NCBI GenBank assembly: GCA_024640565.1
Contig: JAHEET010000002.1
Coordinates: 1-64,000, forward strand
Direction: 5' to 3'
Source: Flavobacteriaceae bacterium
GTDB taxonomy: Bacteria > Bacteroidota > Bacteroidia > Flavobacteriales > Flavobacteriaceae
Length of the DNA stretch: 64,000 nucleotides
The notes under the pieces were generated by a model. The model saw only the letters and a program-made list of their open reading frames with translations, was not told the origin of the DNA and did not search any database. A program made the position numbers and the translations under genes. The number at the start of each line of letters is the position of its first letter. Within the stretch, counting starts at the first letter, position 1. This document shows positions 25,286 to 35,407 of the stretch, one piece after another.

Positions 25286-26866
25286 ATGGCTTTAAAAAAC
25301 ATTAACCCTACCACAACAAAGGCTTGGAAAGATTTATCGGATCATTTTAATGAAATCAAAAAAACCACGCTAAAAGAGCTACACCTAGATAAAAATAGGC
25401 AAGCGGAGTTCTCTATCCAAAATGAAGACGTTCTTGTCGATTTCTCAAAGAATAGAATCACAAAAAAAACCTTAGAGCTTCTTGTTGCTTTGGCAAATGA
25501 AGTAGCTTTAAAAGACGCTATTGAAAAACAATATACTGGGGCAGTTATCAATGCAACAGAAGGCAGGGAAGTTTTACACACGGCACTAAGAAGTACTTCT
25601 GATGAGCCTGTGTTTGTAAATGATAAAAATATAAAACCACAGATTCAAACTGCGTTACGAAAAATTAAAAGTTTTAGCAATAAAGTGATTTCAGGAAAAT
25701 GGAAGGGTTTTACGGGTAAAGCAATCACTGATATTGTAAATATTGGTATTGGAGGTTCCGACCTTGGGCCAGACATGGTTGTTGAATCATTAAAGTTTTA
25801 CAAAAATCATTTGAATACCCATTTTGTTTCAAATATTGATGGGGATCATGTTTCTGAAATTATCAAACACCTAGACCCAGAAACCACTTTGTTTGTCATT
25901 GTTTCTAAAACCTTTACAACTCAAGAAACTCTAACAAATGCCAATACAATTAAAGATTGGTTTTTATCGCAAAAAAAATGTCCCGCTACTATTTTTGATG
26001 TTGCAAAACACTTTGTTGCCGTGTCTACAAACTTAAAATCTGTGGAAGATTTTGGCATCGATAAAGCCAATATTTTTCCAATGTGGAATTGGGTTGGAGG
26101 TCGTTTTTCGCTTTGGTCTGCTGTGGGAATATCCATCAGTTTGGCTGTTGGTTTCGCCAATTTTAAAGACCTTCTAAACGGAGCTGAGGAAATGGATATT
26201 CATTTTAAGGAGGAAGAATTTGACAAAAACATCCCCGTAATCTTGGCTTTAATTAGTATTTGGTACAATAATTTTCACAAAGCAGAAACAGAAGCTATTT
26301 TACCATACACACAATATTTAACAAAATTATCTGCCTACTTACAGCAAGCCATTATGGAAAGTAATGGAAAAAGCGTCGATCGAAATGGAGATCGCGTCAA
26401 CTATCAAACCGGCACGGTTGTATGGGGAAGTACTGGAACCAATATGCAACATGCATTTATGCAGTTGGTTCACCAAGGAACCAAATTAATTCCGTGTGAT
26501 TTTATTGGGTATAAAGAATCGTTGTATGGGCTCACAGAGCATCATCAAAAATTAATGGCCAACTACAATGCGCAAATGGAAGCGTTGGCTTTTGGGAAAA
26601 CAAAAGAAGAAGTTCATTTAGAATTAAAATTTTCTGGAGATCAAACGCAAATAGCAAGCCTACTCCCTTTTAAAGTTTTTGAAGGAAACAAGCCAAGCAC
26701 GCGTATTTTGTTTGATAAGTTAACGCCAAAATCATTGGGGAAACTCATTGCCATGTACGAACACAAAATTTTTGTACAAGGAATTCTTTGGAACATCTAT
26801 AGCTACGATCAATTTGGCGTAGAACTTGGAAAAGAATTGGCAAAAAAACTGTTAAATAAATCGTAA
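25286..26866 (+). CDS. pgi: glucose-6-phosphate isomerase
   Basis: 526 residues. It interconverts glucose 6-phosphate and fructose 6-phosphate. Visible are [15 protein letters not shown] near residue 155, [13 protein letters not shown] near 210, [15 protein letters not shown] near 268, the catalytic glutamate region [14 protein letters not shown] near 357, and [15 protein letters not shown] near 390. The C-terminal [14 protein letters not shown] closes the family signature. The gap to the LytM lipoprotein gene is 8 bases, so cotranscription is likely. Confidence 0.97.
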   Translation: MALKNINPTTTKAWKDLSDHFNEIKKTTLKELHLDKNRQAEFSIQNEDVLVDFSKNRITKKTLELLVALANEVALKDAIEKQYTGAVINATEGREVLHTALRSTSDEPVFVNDKNIKPQIQTALRKIKSFSNKVISGKWKGFTGKAITDIVNIGIGGSDLGPDMVVESLKFYKNHLNTHFVSNIDGDHVSEIIKHLDPETTLFVIVSKTFTTQETLTNANTIKDWFLSQKKCPATIFDVAKHFVAVSTNLKSVEDFGIDKANIFPMWNWVGGRFSLWSAVGISISLAVGFANFKDLLNGAEEMDIHFKEEEFDKNIPVILALISIWYNNFHKAETEAILPYTQYLTKLSAYLQQAIMESNGKSVDRNGDRVNYQTGTVVWGSTGTNMQHAFMQLVHQGTKLIPCDFIGYKESLYGLTEHHQKLMANYNAQMEALAFGKTKEEVHLELKFSGDQTQIASLLPFKVFEGNKPSTRILFDKLTPKSLGKLIAMYEHKIFVQGILWNIYSYDQFGVELGKELAKKLLNKS

Positions 26867-26890
26867 AATTAACTTCTGCAGTTTTTTTTC

Positions 26891-26898
26891 TATATTTG
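26891..26898 (+). promoter_or_regulatory. -7 box (TATATTTG) of the first TonB receptor gene
   Basis: An exact TAnnTTTG match 22 bases before the receptor ATG, in the 54-base gap after pgi. Confidence 0.4.
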
Positions 26899-26920
26899 AA
26901 CAAACTAAACTTTATATAAA

Positions 26921-29524
26921 ATGAAATTAATTAAAAACGTATTATTTCTAGCTTTGTTCTTTATGGCAGCGACTGTCATGGGACAAACCAAGGTTACTGG
27001 AATGGTAGTTGATGAAAACAACCAACCTCTTCCTGGATCTAGTGTTCTTGAAAAAGGGACTACCAACGGAACGGAGTCTGATTTTGACGGTCAATTTACA
27101 TTGAATGCACAATCGAATTCAGGTGTTTTGGTAATTTCTTATATCGGTTACAAATCGATAGAAATTTCTTTTTCAGCTGCAGCAGCCAATGTTGGTACTG
27201 TACAATTGGTTGAAGACGCAGATGCATTAGATGAAGTAGTTATTATTGGTAAAGGAGTTATCGATTTAGCAGGAGGTAGAAAAACACCTGTAGCGGTTTC
27301 AACGATTAAAGCTGCCGAAATTCAAAGAAAAATTGGAACCCAAGATGTTACCATGACATTGGTAAACACCCCTTCTGTATATGTTGCAGGACAAGGTGGA
27401 GGTTTTGGTGATACTCGAATTTCTGTGAGAGGATTTGATCAAACAAACACTTCTTACCTATTAAACGGACAACCTATTAATGGAATGGAAGATGGTAAAA
27501 TGTACTGGTCTAACTGGTCTGGAATTAGCGATATTGCAAGCGCCGTTCAAATTCAGAGAGGTTTAGGAGCTTCTAAATTGGCCATCTCTTCTGTGGGAGG
27601 TACCACCAATTTTGTGACAAAAACAACAGATAAAAAACCAGGAGGTTATTTTTCTACAGCTTTGGCAAATGATGCTTACTTTAAATCTACTATGTTTTAC
27701 AACACTGGTCAGAATGAAAGTGGTTTTGCAACTTCTGTCATGTTTACACACTGGCAAGGTGATGGATACAACGAAGGAAACAAAGGACAAGGACAGACCT
27801 ACTTTGTATCTTTTGGATACAACCCAAACGAAAAGCACAACTTTAACTTCTTAATTACTGGTGCGCCGCAATGGCACGATCAAAACTATTCTAAAAGTAT
27901 TTCTTCTTACTTAGAATATGGTAGAAGATATAACAACAACTGGGGTACTTACCAAGGTGCATACTTGACAGAACGAAGAAATTTCTATCACAAACCCGTA
28001 ATGAATATCAACTGGGATTATACCATTAGCGATGATTCGAACCTTTCTACAGTACTTTATGCTTCATGGGGACGTGGAGGTGGAACTGGAAACAGAGGAA
28101 ACAGAGAAAGAACAAATACTGGCTATGTTGATTATGACGCAATTTACGCAAACAATGCAGCCGCTGTTAATGGGAACTTTGGAAACGGAGCCTATATTAC
28201 GAGATCTTCGATGAACAACCATAGCTGGTATGGAATGGTTTCGAACTATGAAAAGCAATTCAATGACAATTTAGTTTGGAACGTAGGAGCTGATTTAAGA
28301 ACTTACTACGGAACGCACTTTAGACAAGTAAAAGATTTACACGGATTGTCTTCTTGGACAGAGGATAGAAGATTAAAAGATGGAACGCACAATCGAGTTG
28401 GAGATGTGGTTTCTGTAACTGCAAATACTGCTTTTAGCGCAAATCCTTGGGCCACCTTCTTTAATTTTGCAAGCGAGAACGAAAGAATTGATTACGACAG
28501 TAGCGAACGAATTTCTTATGCAGGGGTGTTTACCCAATTAGAATATGCTACTGACAAACTATCTGCATTCGTTCAAGGATCAATGTCTCAACAAAATCAC
28601 CAAAGATTTGATAGATATGATTACGACGCGAATTCTCAAGATTCTGAAAAAGTAAGTAATGTTGGTTACAACGTGAAAGCCGGAGGTAGTATTATTGTTG
28701 ATGAAAGCAACAAAGTGTATGCAAATGCAGGTGTATATTCACGTCAACCATTTCATGATGCAATCTTTAATACTTATGATAACAGAGTAAGTCCGTTCAC
28801 TCAAAATGAAGACATTTTAGGATTGGAATTGGGATATTCGTATGCTAAAAATAACTTTTCTGCAAATGTAAACCTATACAGAACTTCTTGGAAAAATAGA
28901 GTTGTGAGTTCTTCAAGAGTTGTCGACGGATTGATTGAAAATACGTTAAACTTTGGTGCTGAGCAATTACACCAAGGAATCGAAATTGACTTTAGAACCC
29001 GTTTGTTAAATGACAAACTAACCTTTAAAGGGTTTACTTCTATTGGAGATTGGGAATATGTTGGAAGTACCATTCGAAGAGTAGTTGATGAGGATCAAGT
29101 AGTTTTATCTGAATCGAACAATGATGTTGATGGTGGTAAAGTTGGTGATGCAGCTCAATTCACTTTAGGATTTGGTTTAGACTATGCAATTACAGACAAC
29201 TTCTCTGTAGATTTTGACTGGAGATTGTATGATGGCCTATACGCAAATGTAGGTGCAGTAAAAGAAAACTTAGAATTGCCTACTTATGACATTGCAGATT
29301 TAGGAATTTCTTACCGACTTTTCATTGGTGAAAACAAAGACAAGAATTTAGATTTCAGACTGAATGTAAACAACTTGTTCTATGAAGTGTACTTGACTGA
29401 CCTAAGAGACAATGATGAGGCATCTCCAATTGCTTCAGAAAACTGGAAAGGGATTAACAAATCTAACCGAGGAATGTTTGGTTGGGGAAGAACTTGGAAT
29501 GCTTCTGTGAAATATAGCTTCTAA
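26921..29524 (+). CDS. TonB-dependent receptor, carboxypeptidase-like N-terminal domain
   Basis: 867 residues. A signal peptide (about residues 1-21, ending near VMGQT) is followed by a carboxypeptidase-regulatory-like beta domain (about 23-100, with GMVVDENNQPLPGSSV), a plug domain (about 118-230, with VRGFDQTNTSYLLNGQPINGMED) and an outer-membrane barrel ending in aromatic-terminated NASVKYSF. It resembles SusC-like importers but no SusD gene follows. The ligand is unknown. The paralogue at 29991 shares the N-terminal domain closely. A terminator follows it, so it is a separate unit. Confidence 0.92.
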   Translation: MKLIKNVLFLALFFMAATVMGQTKVTGMVVDENNQPLPGSSVLEKGTTNGTESDFDGQFTLNAQSNSGVLVISYIGYKSIEISFSAAAANVGTVQLVEDADALDEVVIIGKGVIDLAGGRKTPVAVSTIKAAEIQRKIGTQDVTMTLVNTPSVYVAGQGGGFGDTRISVRGFDQTNTSYLLNGQPINGMEDGKMYWSNWSGISDIASAVQIQRGLGASKLAISSVGGTTNFVTKTTDKKPGGYFSTALANDAYFKSTMFYNTGQNESGFATSVMFTHWQGDGYNEGNKGQGQTYFVSFGYNPNEKHNFNFLITGAPQWHDQNYSKSISSYLEYGRRYNNNWGTYQGAYLTERRNFYHKPVMNINWDYTISDDSNLSTVLYASWGRGGGTGNRGNRERTNTGYVDYDAIYANNAAAVNGNFGNGAYITRSSMNNHSWYGMVSNYEKQFNDNLVWNVGADLRTYYGTHFRQVKDLHGLSSWTEDRRLKDGTHNRVGDVVSVTANTAFSANPWATFFNFASENERIDYDSSERISYAGVFTQLEYATDKLSAFVQGSMSQQNHQRFDRYDYDANSQDSEKVSNVGYNVKAGGSIIVDESNKVYANAGVYSRQPFHDAIFNTYDNRVSPFTQNEDILGLELGYSYAKNNFSANVNLYRTSWKNRVVSSSRVVDGLIENTLNFGAEQLHQGIEIDFRTRLLNDKLTFKGFTSIGDWEYVGSTIRRVVDEDQVVLSESNNDVDGGKVGDAAQFTLGFGLDYAITDNFSVDFDWRLYDGLYANVGAVKENLELPTYDIADLGISYRLFIGENKDKNLDFRLNVNNLFYEVYLTDLRDNDEASPIASENWKGINKSNRGMFGWGRTWNASVKYSF

Positions 29525-29546
29525 AAAAAATCTTTATACTTTTTTT

Positions 29547-29574
29547 AAAACCACCTCAATGAGGTGGTTTTTTT
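29547..29574 (+). terminator. Terminator after the first TonB receptor gene
   Basis: AAAACCACCTC pairs with GAGGTGGTTTT around an AAT loop, with a T-run. The same stem recurs at 34172-34200. Confidence 0.85.
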
Positions 29575-29990
29575 GTGTCTCATTTTTAGTATCCAAAGAA
29601 GTATAAGATGTGTATTTTGGATCTTCATTTAACACATGTAAGAAAATAGAAAATCTGGGTAGACCATTTTTAATGCTACAAGTAGTGTAAAAAAGTTAAT
29701 AACTTCAAATAATTAAGGTTTCACTTAAAGAAAAATGGGGTAAAAAAATGGGAATGCCCCCAGTACGTGTTTTTGTTAAAGATTTTATCAGGATAAATAT
29801 ATATTAACCCTATACACAGCATTTGTTAACAAACTTGTTGATACTTAATAGATTGATTTTCAGATAATGTATTGAATTTTATTTATATTTAGTGCTCTTA
29901 AAGTTTTGTTAAAACTTAACATTAAGTTAACATTGTAACTCTTCAAAAATTGGAGTTTTGTAAAATAATTTAACCCTATAAAATTTATTA
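29575..29990 (+). promoter_or_regulatory. 416-base A/T-rich leader of the second TonB receptor gene
   Basis: No coding potential is seen. It contains a perfect 12-base palindrome TTTGTTAACAAA at 29822-29833 and a second dyad, ACTTAA-CA-TTAAGT, at 29914-29927, followed by more TTAAC-type words. These could be operators. No exact TAnnTTTG box is visible, so this receptor may use a different promoter class from its paralogue. Confidence 0.4.
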
Positions 29991-32537
29991 ATGAAAAATT
30001 TTAAAAACTTATTATTTGTAGCTATACTATTATTTGTATCGACTACTGTATTAGGACAAACTAAAATTACAGGAACGGTTGTAGACGAAAGCAATCAATC
30101 ATTGCCTGGAGCAAGTATTCTTGAAAAAGGAACCATGAATGGAACAGAAACAGATTTTGACGGAAAATTTTCGTTAAATACAACTTCTAATTCTGGAACA
30201 TTAGTCGTTTCTTTTATCGGATACAAAACTGTTGAATTGTCTTTTTCTTCAACTAAATCTAATTTAGGTACCATCCAATTAGAAGAAGGTGGAAGTATAT
30301 TAGACGAAATTATCATCACTTCAACATCATTTGCAATTGATAGAAAAACCCCAGTAGCGGTTTCTACAATCAAAGCAGCTGATATTGAAAGAAAATTAGG
30401 AACCCAGGAATTCCCAGAGGTTTTAAAGTCTACACCTGGAGTGTATGCTACAAAATCTGGTGGTGGTTTTGGAGATGGTAGAATTAACTTACGTGGATTT
30501 AATTCTGAAAACGTTGCTGTTATGATTAACGGGGTTCCCGTAAATGATATGGAAAACGGTAGAGTATATTGGTCTAACTGGGCGGGATTGTCAGATGTAA
30601 CTTCTGCAATGCAAGTTCAGAGAGGTTTAGGTGCTGCGAAAGTAGCGGTTCCTTCTATTGGAGGTACGATCAATATTTTATCGAAAACTTCTGATGTAAA
30701 TAAAGGAGGAAACGTTGTTGCTGCAACAGGGAACAATGGATACCAAAAATATGGCTTTACATTGTCTACTGGATTAATGGAAAATGGATTGGCTGCGACT
30801 GTATCTTTCGCTAAAATTTCAGGTGAAGGGTATATAGAAGGAACCCAATTTGAAGGGATGAATTATTTTGTTAACTTCTCAAAAGAAATTAATGAAAATC
30901 ATAAAATCTCTTTTACAAGTTTTGGAGCTCCGCAAAGACACGGACAAAGACAAAATGCTAGCACAGTTTCTACTTACAGAAATGCTGAAGCTGGAAATCA
31001 GTTTAACCCAGATTGGGGATTCAAAGATGGCCAGGTAACGCACATTGAAGATAACTTTTACCACAAATCTCAAACGTCTTTAAACCACTATTGGACCATT
31101 AACGACAACACTTCTTTATCTACGGCAGCTTATGTATCTTATGGTACAGGTGGTGGTGGTGGAACTGCTGGAACTAACACAGATTTATTTGGTGTTAGAC
31201 TCGGTGGTCCAGACCAACCAGTGGATTTAGACAACATTGTTGAAATCAACAGAGCAAACGGAGCGTTAGGTTCTGAAGCAATCTTAAGAGCTTCTAGAAA
31301 TGACCACGAATGGTATGGATTATTATCTACTTTCAAAACAAACCTAACAGACGAACTAACTTTTATTGGTGGATTGGATGTAAGAACCTATACAGGAAAA
31401 CACTTTAGAGAAGTGACAGACTTATTAGGAGGTGACTATTACTTAGATGACAATAACGTGAATAATCCAAATGCAGCGTTAGTGGTTGGAGATAAAATGG
31501 GGTATAACAACGACGGTGAAGTTGGTTGGTTAGGTTTCTTTGGTCAATTAGAATATGGGACTGAAAACTTTGATGCATTTGTATCTTCTTCGATTCAAAA
31601 AACTTCTTATCAAAGAATTGAATACTTCTTATACGACTTAAGCACAGAAGCTGGAAGAGATTTAGCTACTTCAGAAAAAATCAACTTGGGTGGTTATAGC
31701 ATCAAAGGAGGTGCAAACTTCCGTTTGGATGATGTTCAAAATGTTTTTGCAAACATAGGTTACTTTGAAAGACCAGCTGCATTCAATGCTGTTTTTAATC
31801 GTTTTGATAATACTTCAATCAACAGAGATGCTGAAAATGAAAAAATATTCAGTTTAGAATTGGGATATGGTGTAAGAGCTGAGAAATTTGCTGCAAACGT
31901 AAATGTATACAGAACGCAGTGGAATGATAGAACTTTTTCCAGAAGTGTACAAGCAGCGACACCTGGAGCTGAAGATTATACCGCAAACCTTTTAGGTGTA
32001 AACGCTTTACACCAAGGGATTGAATTTGACTTCACCTACAAGCCTTCTAACGACCTTAACTTTTCAGGAATGCTATCCTTAGGAGACTGGAAATGGGATA
32101 ACAACTTAGAAAATGTTTCAGTATTTAATGAAAACCAAGAAGAGGTAGAAACACTTTCTTTACCAATTAAAGGATTAAGAGTTTCTAATGCAGCACAAAC
32201 AACGGCTGCGCTTGGGATGCTTTACAAATTCTGGGACAAAACAAGTATTACGGTAGATTACAACTACTTTGCGAACCTTTATGCTCGTATCGATGTTTTA
32301 AACTATGCAAATGCAACAGAAACACCAACTGATTCTTATAAAGTACCAAGTTACGGGACTGTAGATGCAAGTTTACGTCACAGTTTTAACTTTGGAACAT
32401 TTGACACTACAGTTACTGCTCGAGTAAACAATGTCTTAGATACAGAATATATTGCAGATGCAATTGACGCTTCAGATCCATTAGTATTTTTTGGTTTCGG
32501 TAGAACATTCAGTTTAAGTGCAAAAATTAAATTTTAA
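29991..32537 (+). CDS. TonB-dependent receptor, paralogue of the one at 26921
   Basis: 848 residues. A signal peptide ends near VLGQT, followed by the same carboxypeptidase-like beta domain (GTVVDESNQSLPGASI, DFDGKFSLN), a plug with LRGFNSENVAVMINGVPVNDMENG, and a barrel ending SLSAKIKF. N-terminal domains of the two receptors are very similar; the barrels diverge, as expected after duplication and change of ligand. A repeat-containing lipoprotein gene follows after 12 bases and is likely its surface partner, in the place SusD would take. Confidence 0.92.
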   Translation: MKNFKNLLFVAILLFVSTTVLGQTKITGTVVDESNQSLPGASILEKGTMNGTETDFDGKFSLNTTSNSGTLVVSFIGYKTVELSFSSTKSNLGTIQLEEGGSILDEIIITSTSFAIDRKTPVAVSTIKAADIERKLGTQEFPEVLKSTPGVYATKSGGGFGDGRINLRGFNSENVAVMINGVPVNDMENGRVYWSNWAGLSDVTSAMQVQRGLGAAKVAVPSIGGTINILSKTSDVNKGGNVVAATGNNGYQKYGFTLSTGLMENGLAATVSFAKISGEGYIEGTQFEGMNYFVNFSKEINENHKISFTSFGAPQRHGQRQNASTVSTYRNAEAGNQFNPDWGFKDGQVTHIEDNFYHKSQTSLNHYWTINDNTSLSTAAYVSYGTGGGGGTAGTNTDLFGVRLGGPDQPVDLDNIVEINRANGALGSEAILRASRNDHEWYGLLSTFKTNLTDELTFIGGLDVRTYTGKHFREVTDLLGGDYYLDDNNVNNPNAALVVGDKMGYNNDGEVGWLGFFGQLEYGTENFDAFVSSSIQKTSYQRIEYFLYDLSTEAGRDLATSEKINLGGYSIKGGANFRLDDVQNVFANIGYFERPAAFNAVFNRFDNTSINRDAENEKIFSLELGYGVRAEKFAANVNVYRTQWNDRTFSRSVQAATPGAEDYTANLLGVNALHQGIEFDFTYKPSNDLNFSGMLSLGDWKWDNNLENVSVFNENQEEVETLSLPIKGLRVSNAAQTTAALGMLYKFWDKTSITVDYNYFANLYARIDVLNYANATETPTDSYKVPSYGTVDASLRHSFNFGTFDTTVTARVNNVLDTEYIADAIDASDPLVFFGFGRTFSLSAKIKF

Positions 32538-32549
32538 AAAATAACAATT

Positions 32550-34148
32550 ATGAAAAAAATATTTTATTCATTCGCAATCCTTTCTATAGTGTTTACAGCT
32601 TGTAACCCTATGGAAGACATTTATGAAGAAGTAGACGCCCAAGAAACAATTATTTCTGGTGACGCAACGATCACGTTGACAGAAGACAACTACATTGAAG
32701 ATCTTGATTTAGACAATAACTATTTCAATACCAATGAAGATGCTAAATCAATGCTTCCTGATTTTTTATCTAATCTCTATCCAGCATGGGGATTAAATTC
32801 TTCTGTAATTGTAAACTACGAACTTGAGAACGGAACTGATTTAGCAATTGTAGAAAATTACACTAGCGCTGCAGATTTTACTATTGATAATGCGGATTAT
32901 CCTGGTGCTTCAGACAATGCAGTTGGTTTTTACCAAGATGAAAACCCTGCAAGCTTTATTCCGGATATCTTAACAGAAAATATAACAGCACCAGCAGAAG
33001 GACAAGTTACTTTGGTAAAGTATAAGCAATATGTTGGCGAAACTGTTAATGGAATGACTCAATTTTATACAGCAGATTTTAAATCAGCTGGTACATTACT
33101 AGATTATGAAGCAGTAAATGTTACCGGTGCACAAGAGTGGGAAGAAACACAATCTTATGGAGCTAAAATGTCTGGTTATTCAGGTGGTTCTAATGAAAAT
33201 GAAGATTGGTTAATCTCTCCAGAAATAGATTTATCAAGTTTTTCTAATGCATTGATACAGGTGAATCAAGTTTTAAACTATGGAAGTTATAATTCAGTAA
33301 GTGTATTGATTTCTAAAGATTACACAGGAGATCCTGCAGCTGCAAATTGGGATGTTCTTAATTTAACAAACGTTCCTGGTGGAAATAATTGGACCCCTGT
33401 ATTATCTGATGAATTGAGTTTATCAGCATATGACGGAGAATCTATTAACATAGCTTTTAGATATACATCTACGAATTCTGCTGCTGCAACTTGGGAAATT
33501 TTTGATACAAATATAAAAGCACCTGGGGTTGAAGGAGAAACAAAAAATGAGGAAGTTTACTATATTTATTCAAATGAAGAATGGGTTTTAGCGGAAGGTG
33601 CGTATTACTTAACTTCTGCAGACTATGATTCAATGGGTGAAGAATCTGGGCAACCAGGAAGATATAATAACTTTTCGTCTTCTGTAGCACCAAACAACTA
33701 TATACCAGCATTTTTACAACTTACATTCCCATATGCTCAAGAAGATGATTCGATTTTAGTTTTCTTTAAATATTACAATGGTAGTACTGGTGTAAGAGGA
33801 AATGAATTTACTTTTATTGATGGATCATGGGTCGCGCATCAATCTAAACTGCAATTTGGACACGATGGTAATAACTGGGTTCCAGATAACACCATTAAAT
33901 ATACATTAACCGCTGCTGATTATGAATCTGTTGGTAATGGTTATTACCAAAACTTTGATGTAAGAGCTGGAAAAGATGAAGAATCTGTTGAAGCGCGTTT
34001 GGCAAAAATCAACACGATCTTATTAAACAACTTCCCTAGCGATGCGGAAGGTCAGAAATACATTGTTACCTACAACATCTACAACGGTGCTGCTGGTGTT
34101 TGGTCTATGGCAGTTATCAAGTCTGGATCAGCGTATATTTTACAATAG
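32550..34148 (+). CDS. surface lipoprotein with choice-of-anchor J domain and four internal repeats
   Basis: 532 residues. The lipobox FTAC gives the lipid cysteine at residue 18. A choice-of-anchor J/DUF5017-type beta domain (about residues 170-325) contains NEDWLISPEIDLSS. I see about four copies of a roughly 60-residue repeat, two before it (near 41 and 108) and two after (near 350 and 449), built on LTxxDYxSxG, then IPxFLxxxFP, then a YYNG turn. It is probably an outer-membrane partner of the upstream TonB receptor. The ligand is unknown. Confidence 0.82.
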   Translation: MKKIFYSFAILSIVFTACNPMEDIYEEVDAQETIISGDATITLTEDNYIEDLDLDNNYFNTNEDAKSMLPDFLSNLYPAWGLNSSVIVNYELENGTDLAIVENYTSAADFTIDNADYPGASDNAVGFYQDENPASFIPDILTENITAPAEGQVTLVKYKQYVGETVNGMTQFYTADFKSAGTLLDYEAVNVTGAQEWEETQSYGAKMSGYSGGSNENEDWLISPEIDLSSFSNALIQVNQVLNYGSYNSVSVLISKDYTGDPAAANWDVLNLTNVPGGNNWTPVLSDELSLSAYDGESINIAFRYTSTNSAAATWEIFDTNIKAPGVEGETKNEEVYYIYSNEEWVLAEGAYYLTSADYDSMGEESGQPGRYNNFSSSVAPNNYIPAFLQLTFPYAQEDDSILVFFKYYNGSTGVRGNEFTFIDGSWVAHQSKLQFGHDGNNWVPDNTIKYTLTAADYESVGNGYYQNFDVRAGKDEESVEARLAKINTILLNNFPSDAEGQKYIVTYNIYNGAAGVWSMAVIKSGSAYILQ

Positions 34149-34171
34149 TAACATCTAATTTTACTATTTTT

Positions 34172-34200
34172 AAAACCACCTCGCATGAGGTGGTTTTTTT
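34172..34200 (+). terminator. Terminator after the receptor/lipoprotein pair
   Basis: AAAACCACCTC pairs with GAGGTGGTTTT around a GCAT loop, with a T-run. The stem is identical to the terminator at 29547-29574. Confidence 0.85.
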
Positions 34201-34250
34201 ATAGAATAAATAGTTAACTTTACCTCACTAAAAAAACAAGAGATTACATT

Positions 34251-34673
34251 ATGAAAGACATTCATTCTTATTGGGCCTATTTGGTTTTGGCTTTTTTAGC
34301 TTTTGCTGTAGTAAATGCTATTATTGGCTTCACACAAAAAAAAGAATTTAAAGACAAAGACTTAAGAATTGGGTTATTTACCTTGATTGTATCCCACCTC
34401 CAATTGTTAATTGGCTTGGCATGGTATTTTATGTCTCCTTGGTATCAAGCGCTAAAAACAGATCCTAGTGCTGTTATGGGAGATAAAGCAACCCGATTAT
34501 TGGCGGTAGAACACCCTAGCATGATGATAATTGCCATTGTTTTGATTACAATAGGTTGGTCTAAACATAAGAAGAAAACAACAGATACTGCACGTTTTAA
34601 GACATTTGTAGTCTTTTATGGTTTAGCATTGCTCATCATTCTTTCACGAATCCCCTGGAGTAACTGGATCTAG
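34251..34673 (+). CDS. four-helix integral membrane protein (cytochrome b-like in appearance)
   Basis: 140 residues with four membrane segments (about 8-27, 44-66, 85-103 and 117-134). Histidines lie near helix ends (SHLQLLIGL, AVEHPSMMI, WSKHKK), so haem binding is possible but unproven. Homologues in flavobacteria are, to my recollection, annotated hypothetical or cytochrome B. Only 3 bases separate it from plsC, so it belongs to the lipid operon and may serve redox supply or acyl handling there. Confidence 0.65.
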   Translation: MKDIHSYWAYLVLAFLAFAVVNAIIGFTQKKEFKDKDLRIGLFTLIVSHLQLLIGLAWYFMSPWYQALKTDPSAVMGDKATRLLAVEHPSMMIIAIVLITIGWSKHKKKTTDTARFKTFVVFYGLALLIILSRIPWSNWI

Positions 34674-34676
34674 ACC

Positions 34677-35405
34677 ATGAAGTTTATCAGTTATCTTTTG
34701 TCGCCAATTTTTATGTTGACTTTCTTTCTGCTATTGGTTGTTTTTCAGCCGCTACAGTGGTTGAGTTTCAATCTTTTTGGTTTTAAGGGACATAAAATAG
34801 TTGTAGACGTCTTAAATTGGTTTTTGGTAAAATCAATGCTCATATTGTGGGTTCCCGTTCGTTTTGAAAACAAACACTCGCTTTCAAAAGAAAACAACTA
34901 TATTTTTGTCGCCAATCATCAAAGCTTGTTTGACATTCCGCCTTTGATCTTATACTTTAGAAAGTATTCCCCAAAATTTGTTGCAAAAATAGAATTGGGA
35001 AAAGGAATTCCAAGTATTTCCTACAATCTAAAATATGGAGGAGCTGCATTGATAGACAGAAAAGATCCAAAGCAGGCTTTAACGGCATTGGCAAATTTTT
35101 CGAAACGAATTCATAAAGAAAATTGGTCTGCAGTGATTTTTCCTGAAGGGACACGAAGTAGAACAGGAAAGCCAAAAAAATTTGCTACTAATGGGATTAA
35201 AATGATCGCGAAGTACAATAAAGAAACCTCCATTGTACCCATCAGCATTAACAATTCTTGGAAAGTTTATAAGTACGGAAAATTCCCGCTAGGTCTTGGG
35301 AGTCCAATTACATTAAAAACCCATGCACCCATCAAAATAACCTCTTTGCCCTTTGACGAATTAATGGCAAAAGTGGAAACAATAATTACATCCCACATAA
35401 AATAA
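34677..35405 (+). CDS. plsC: 1-acyl-sn-glycerol-3-phosphate acyltransferase (PlsC family)
   Basis: 242 residues. N-terminal hydrophobic segments (about 5-25 and 45-62) anchor it in the inner membrane. The catalytic HxxxxD motif is NHQSLFD near residue 80, and the substrate motif FPEGTRSRTGKPKKF lies near residue 155. It makes phosphatidic acid from lysophosphatidic acid, or acylates a related lipid. It lies between the small membrane protein (3-base gap) and the acyl-ACP desaturase (2-base gap). Confidence 0.9.
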   Translation: MKFISYLLSPIFMLTFFLLLVVFQPLQWLSFNLFGFKGHKIVVDVLNWFLVKSMLILWVPVRFENKHSLSKENNYIFVANHQSLFDIPPLILYFRKYSPKFVAKIELGKGIPSISYNLKYGGAALIDRKDPKQALTALANFSKRIHKENWSAVIFPEGTRSRTGKPKKFATNGIKMIAKYNKETSIVPISINNSWKVYKYGKFPLGLGSPITLKTHAPIKITSLPFDELMAKVETIITSHIK

Positions 35406-35407
35406 GT

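Noticed and set aside
29547..34200. The repeated AAAACCACCTC/GAGGTGGTTTT stem as a mobile repeat
   Set aside because: Both copies sit exactly behind stop codons with T-runs, so they are terminators, not inserted elements.
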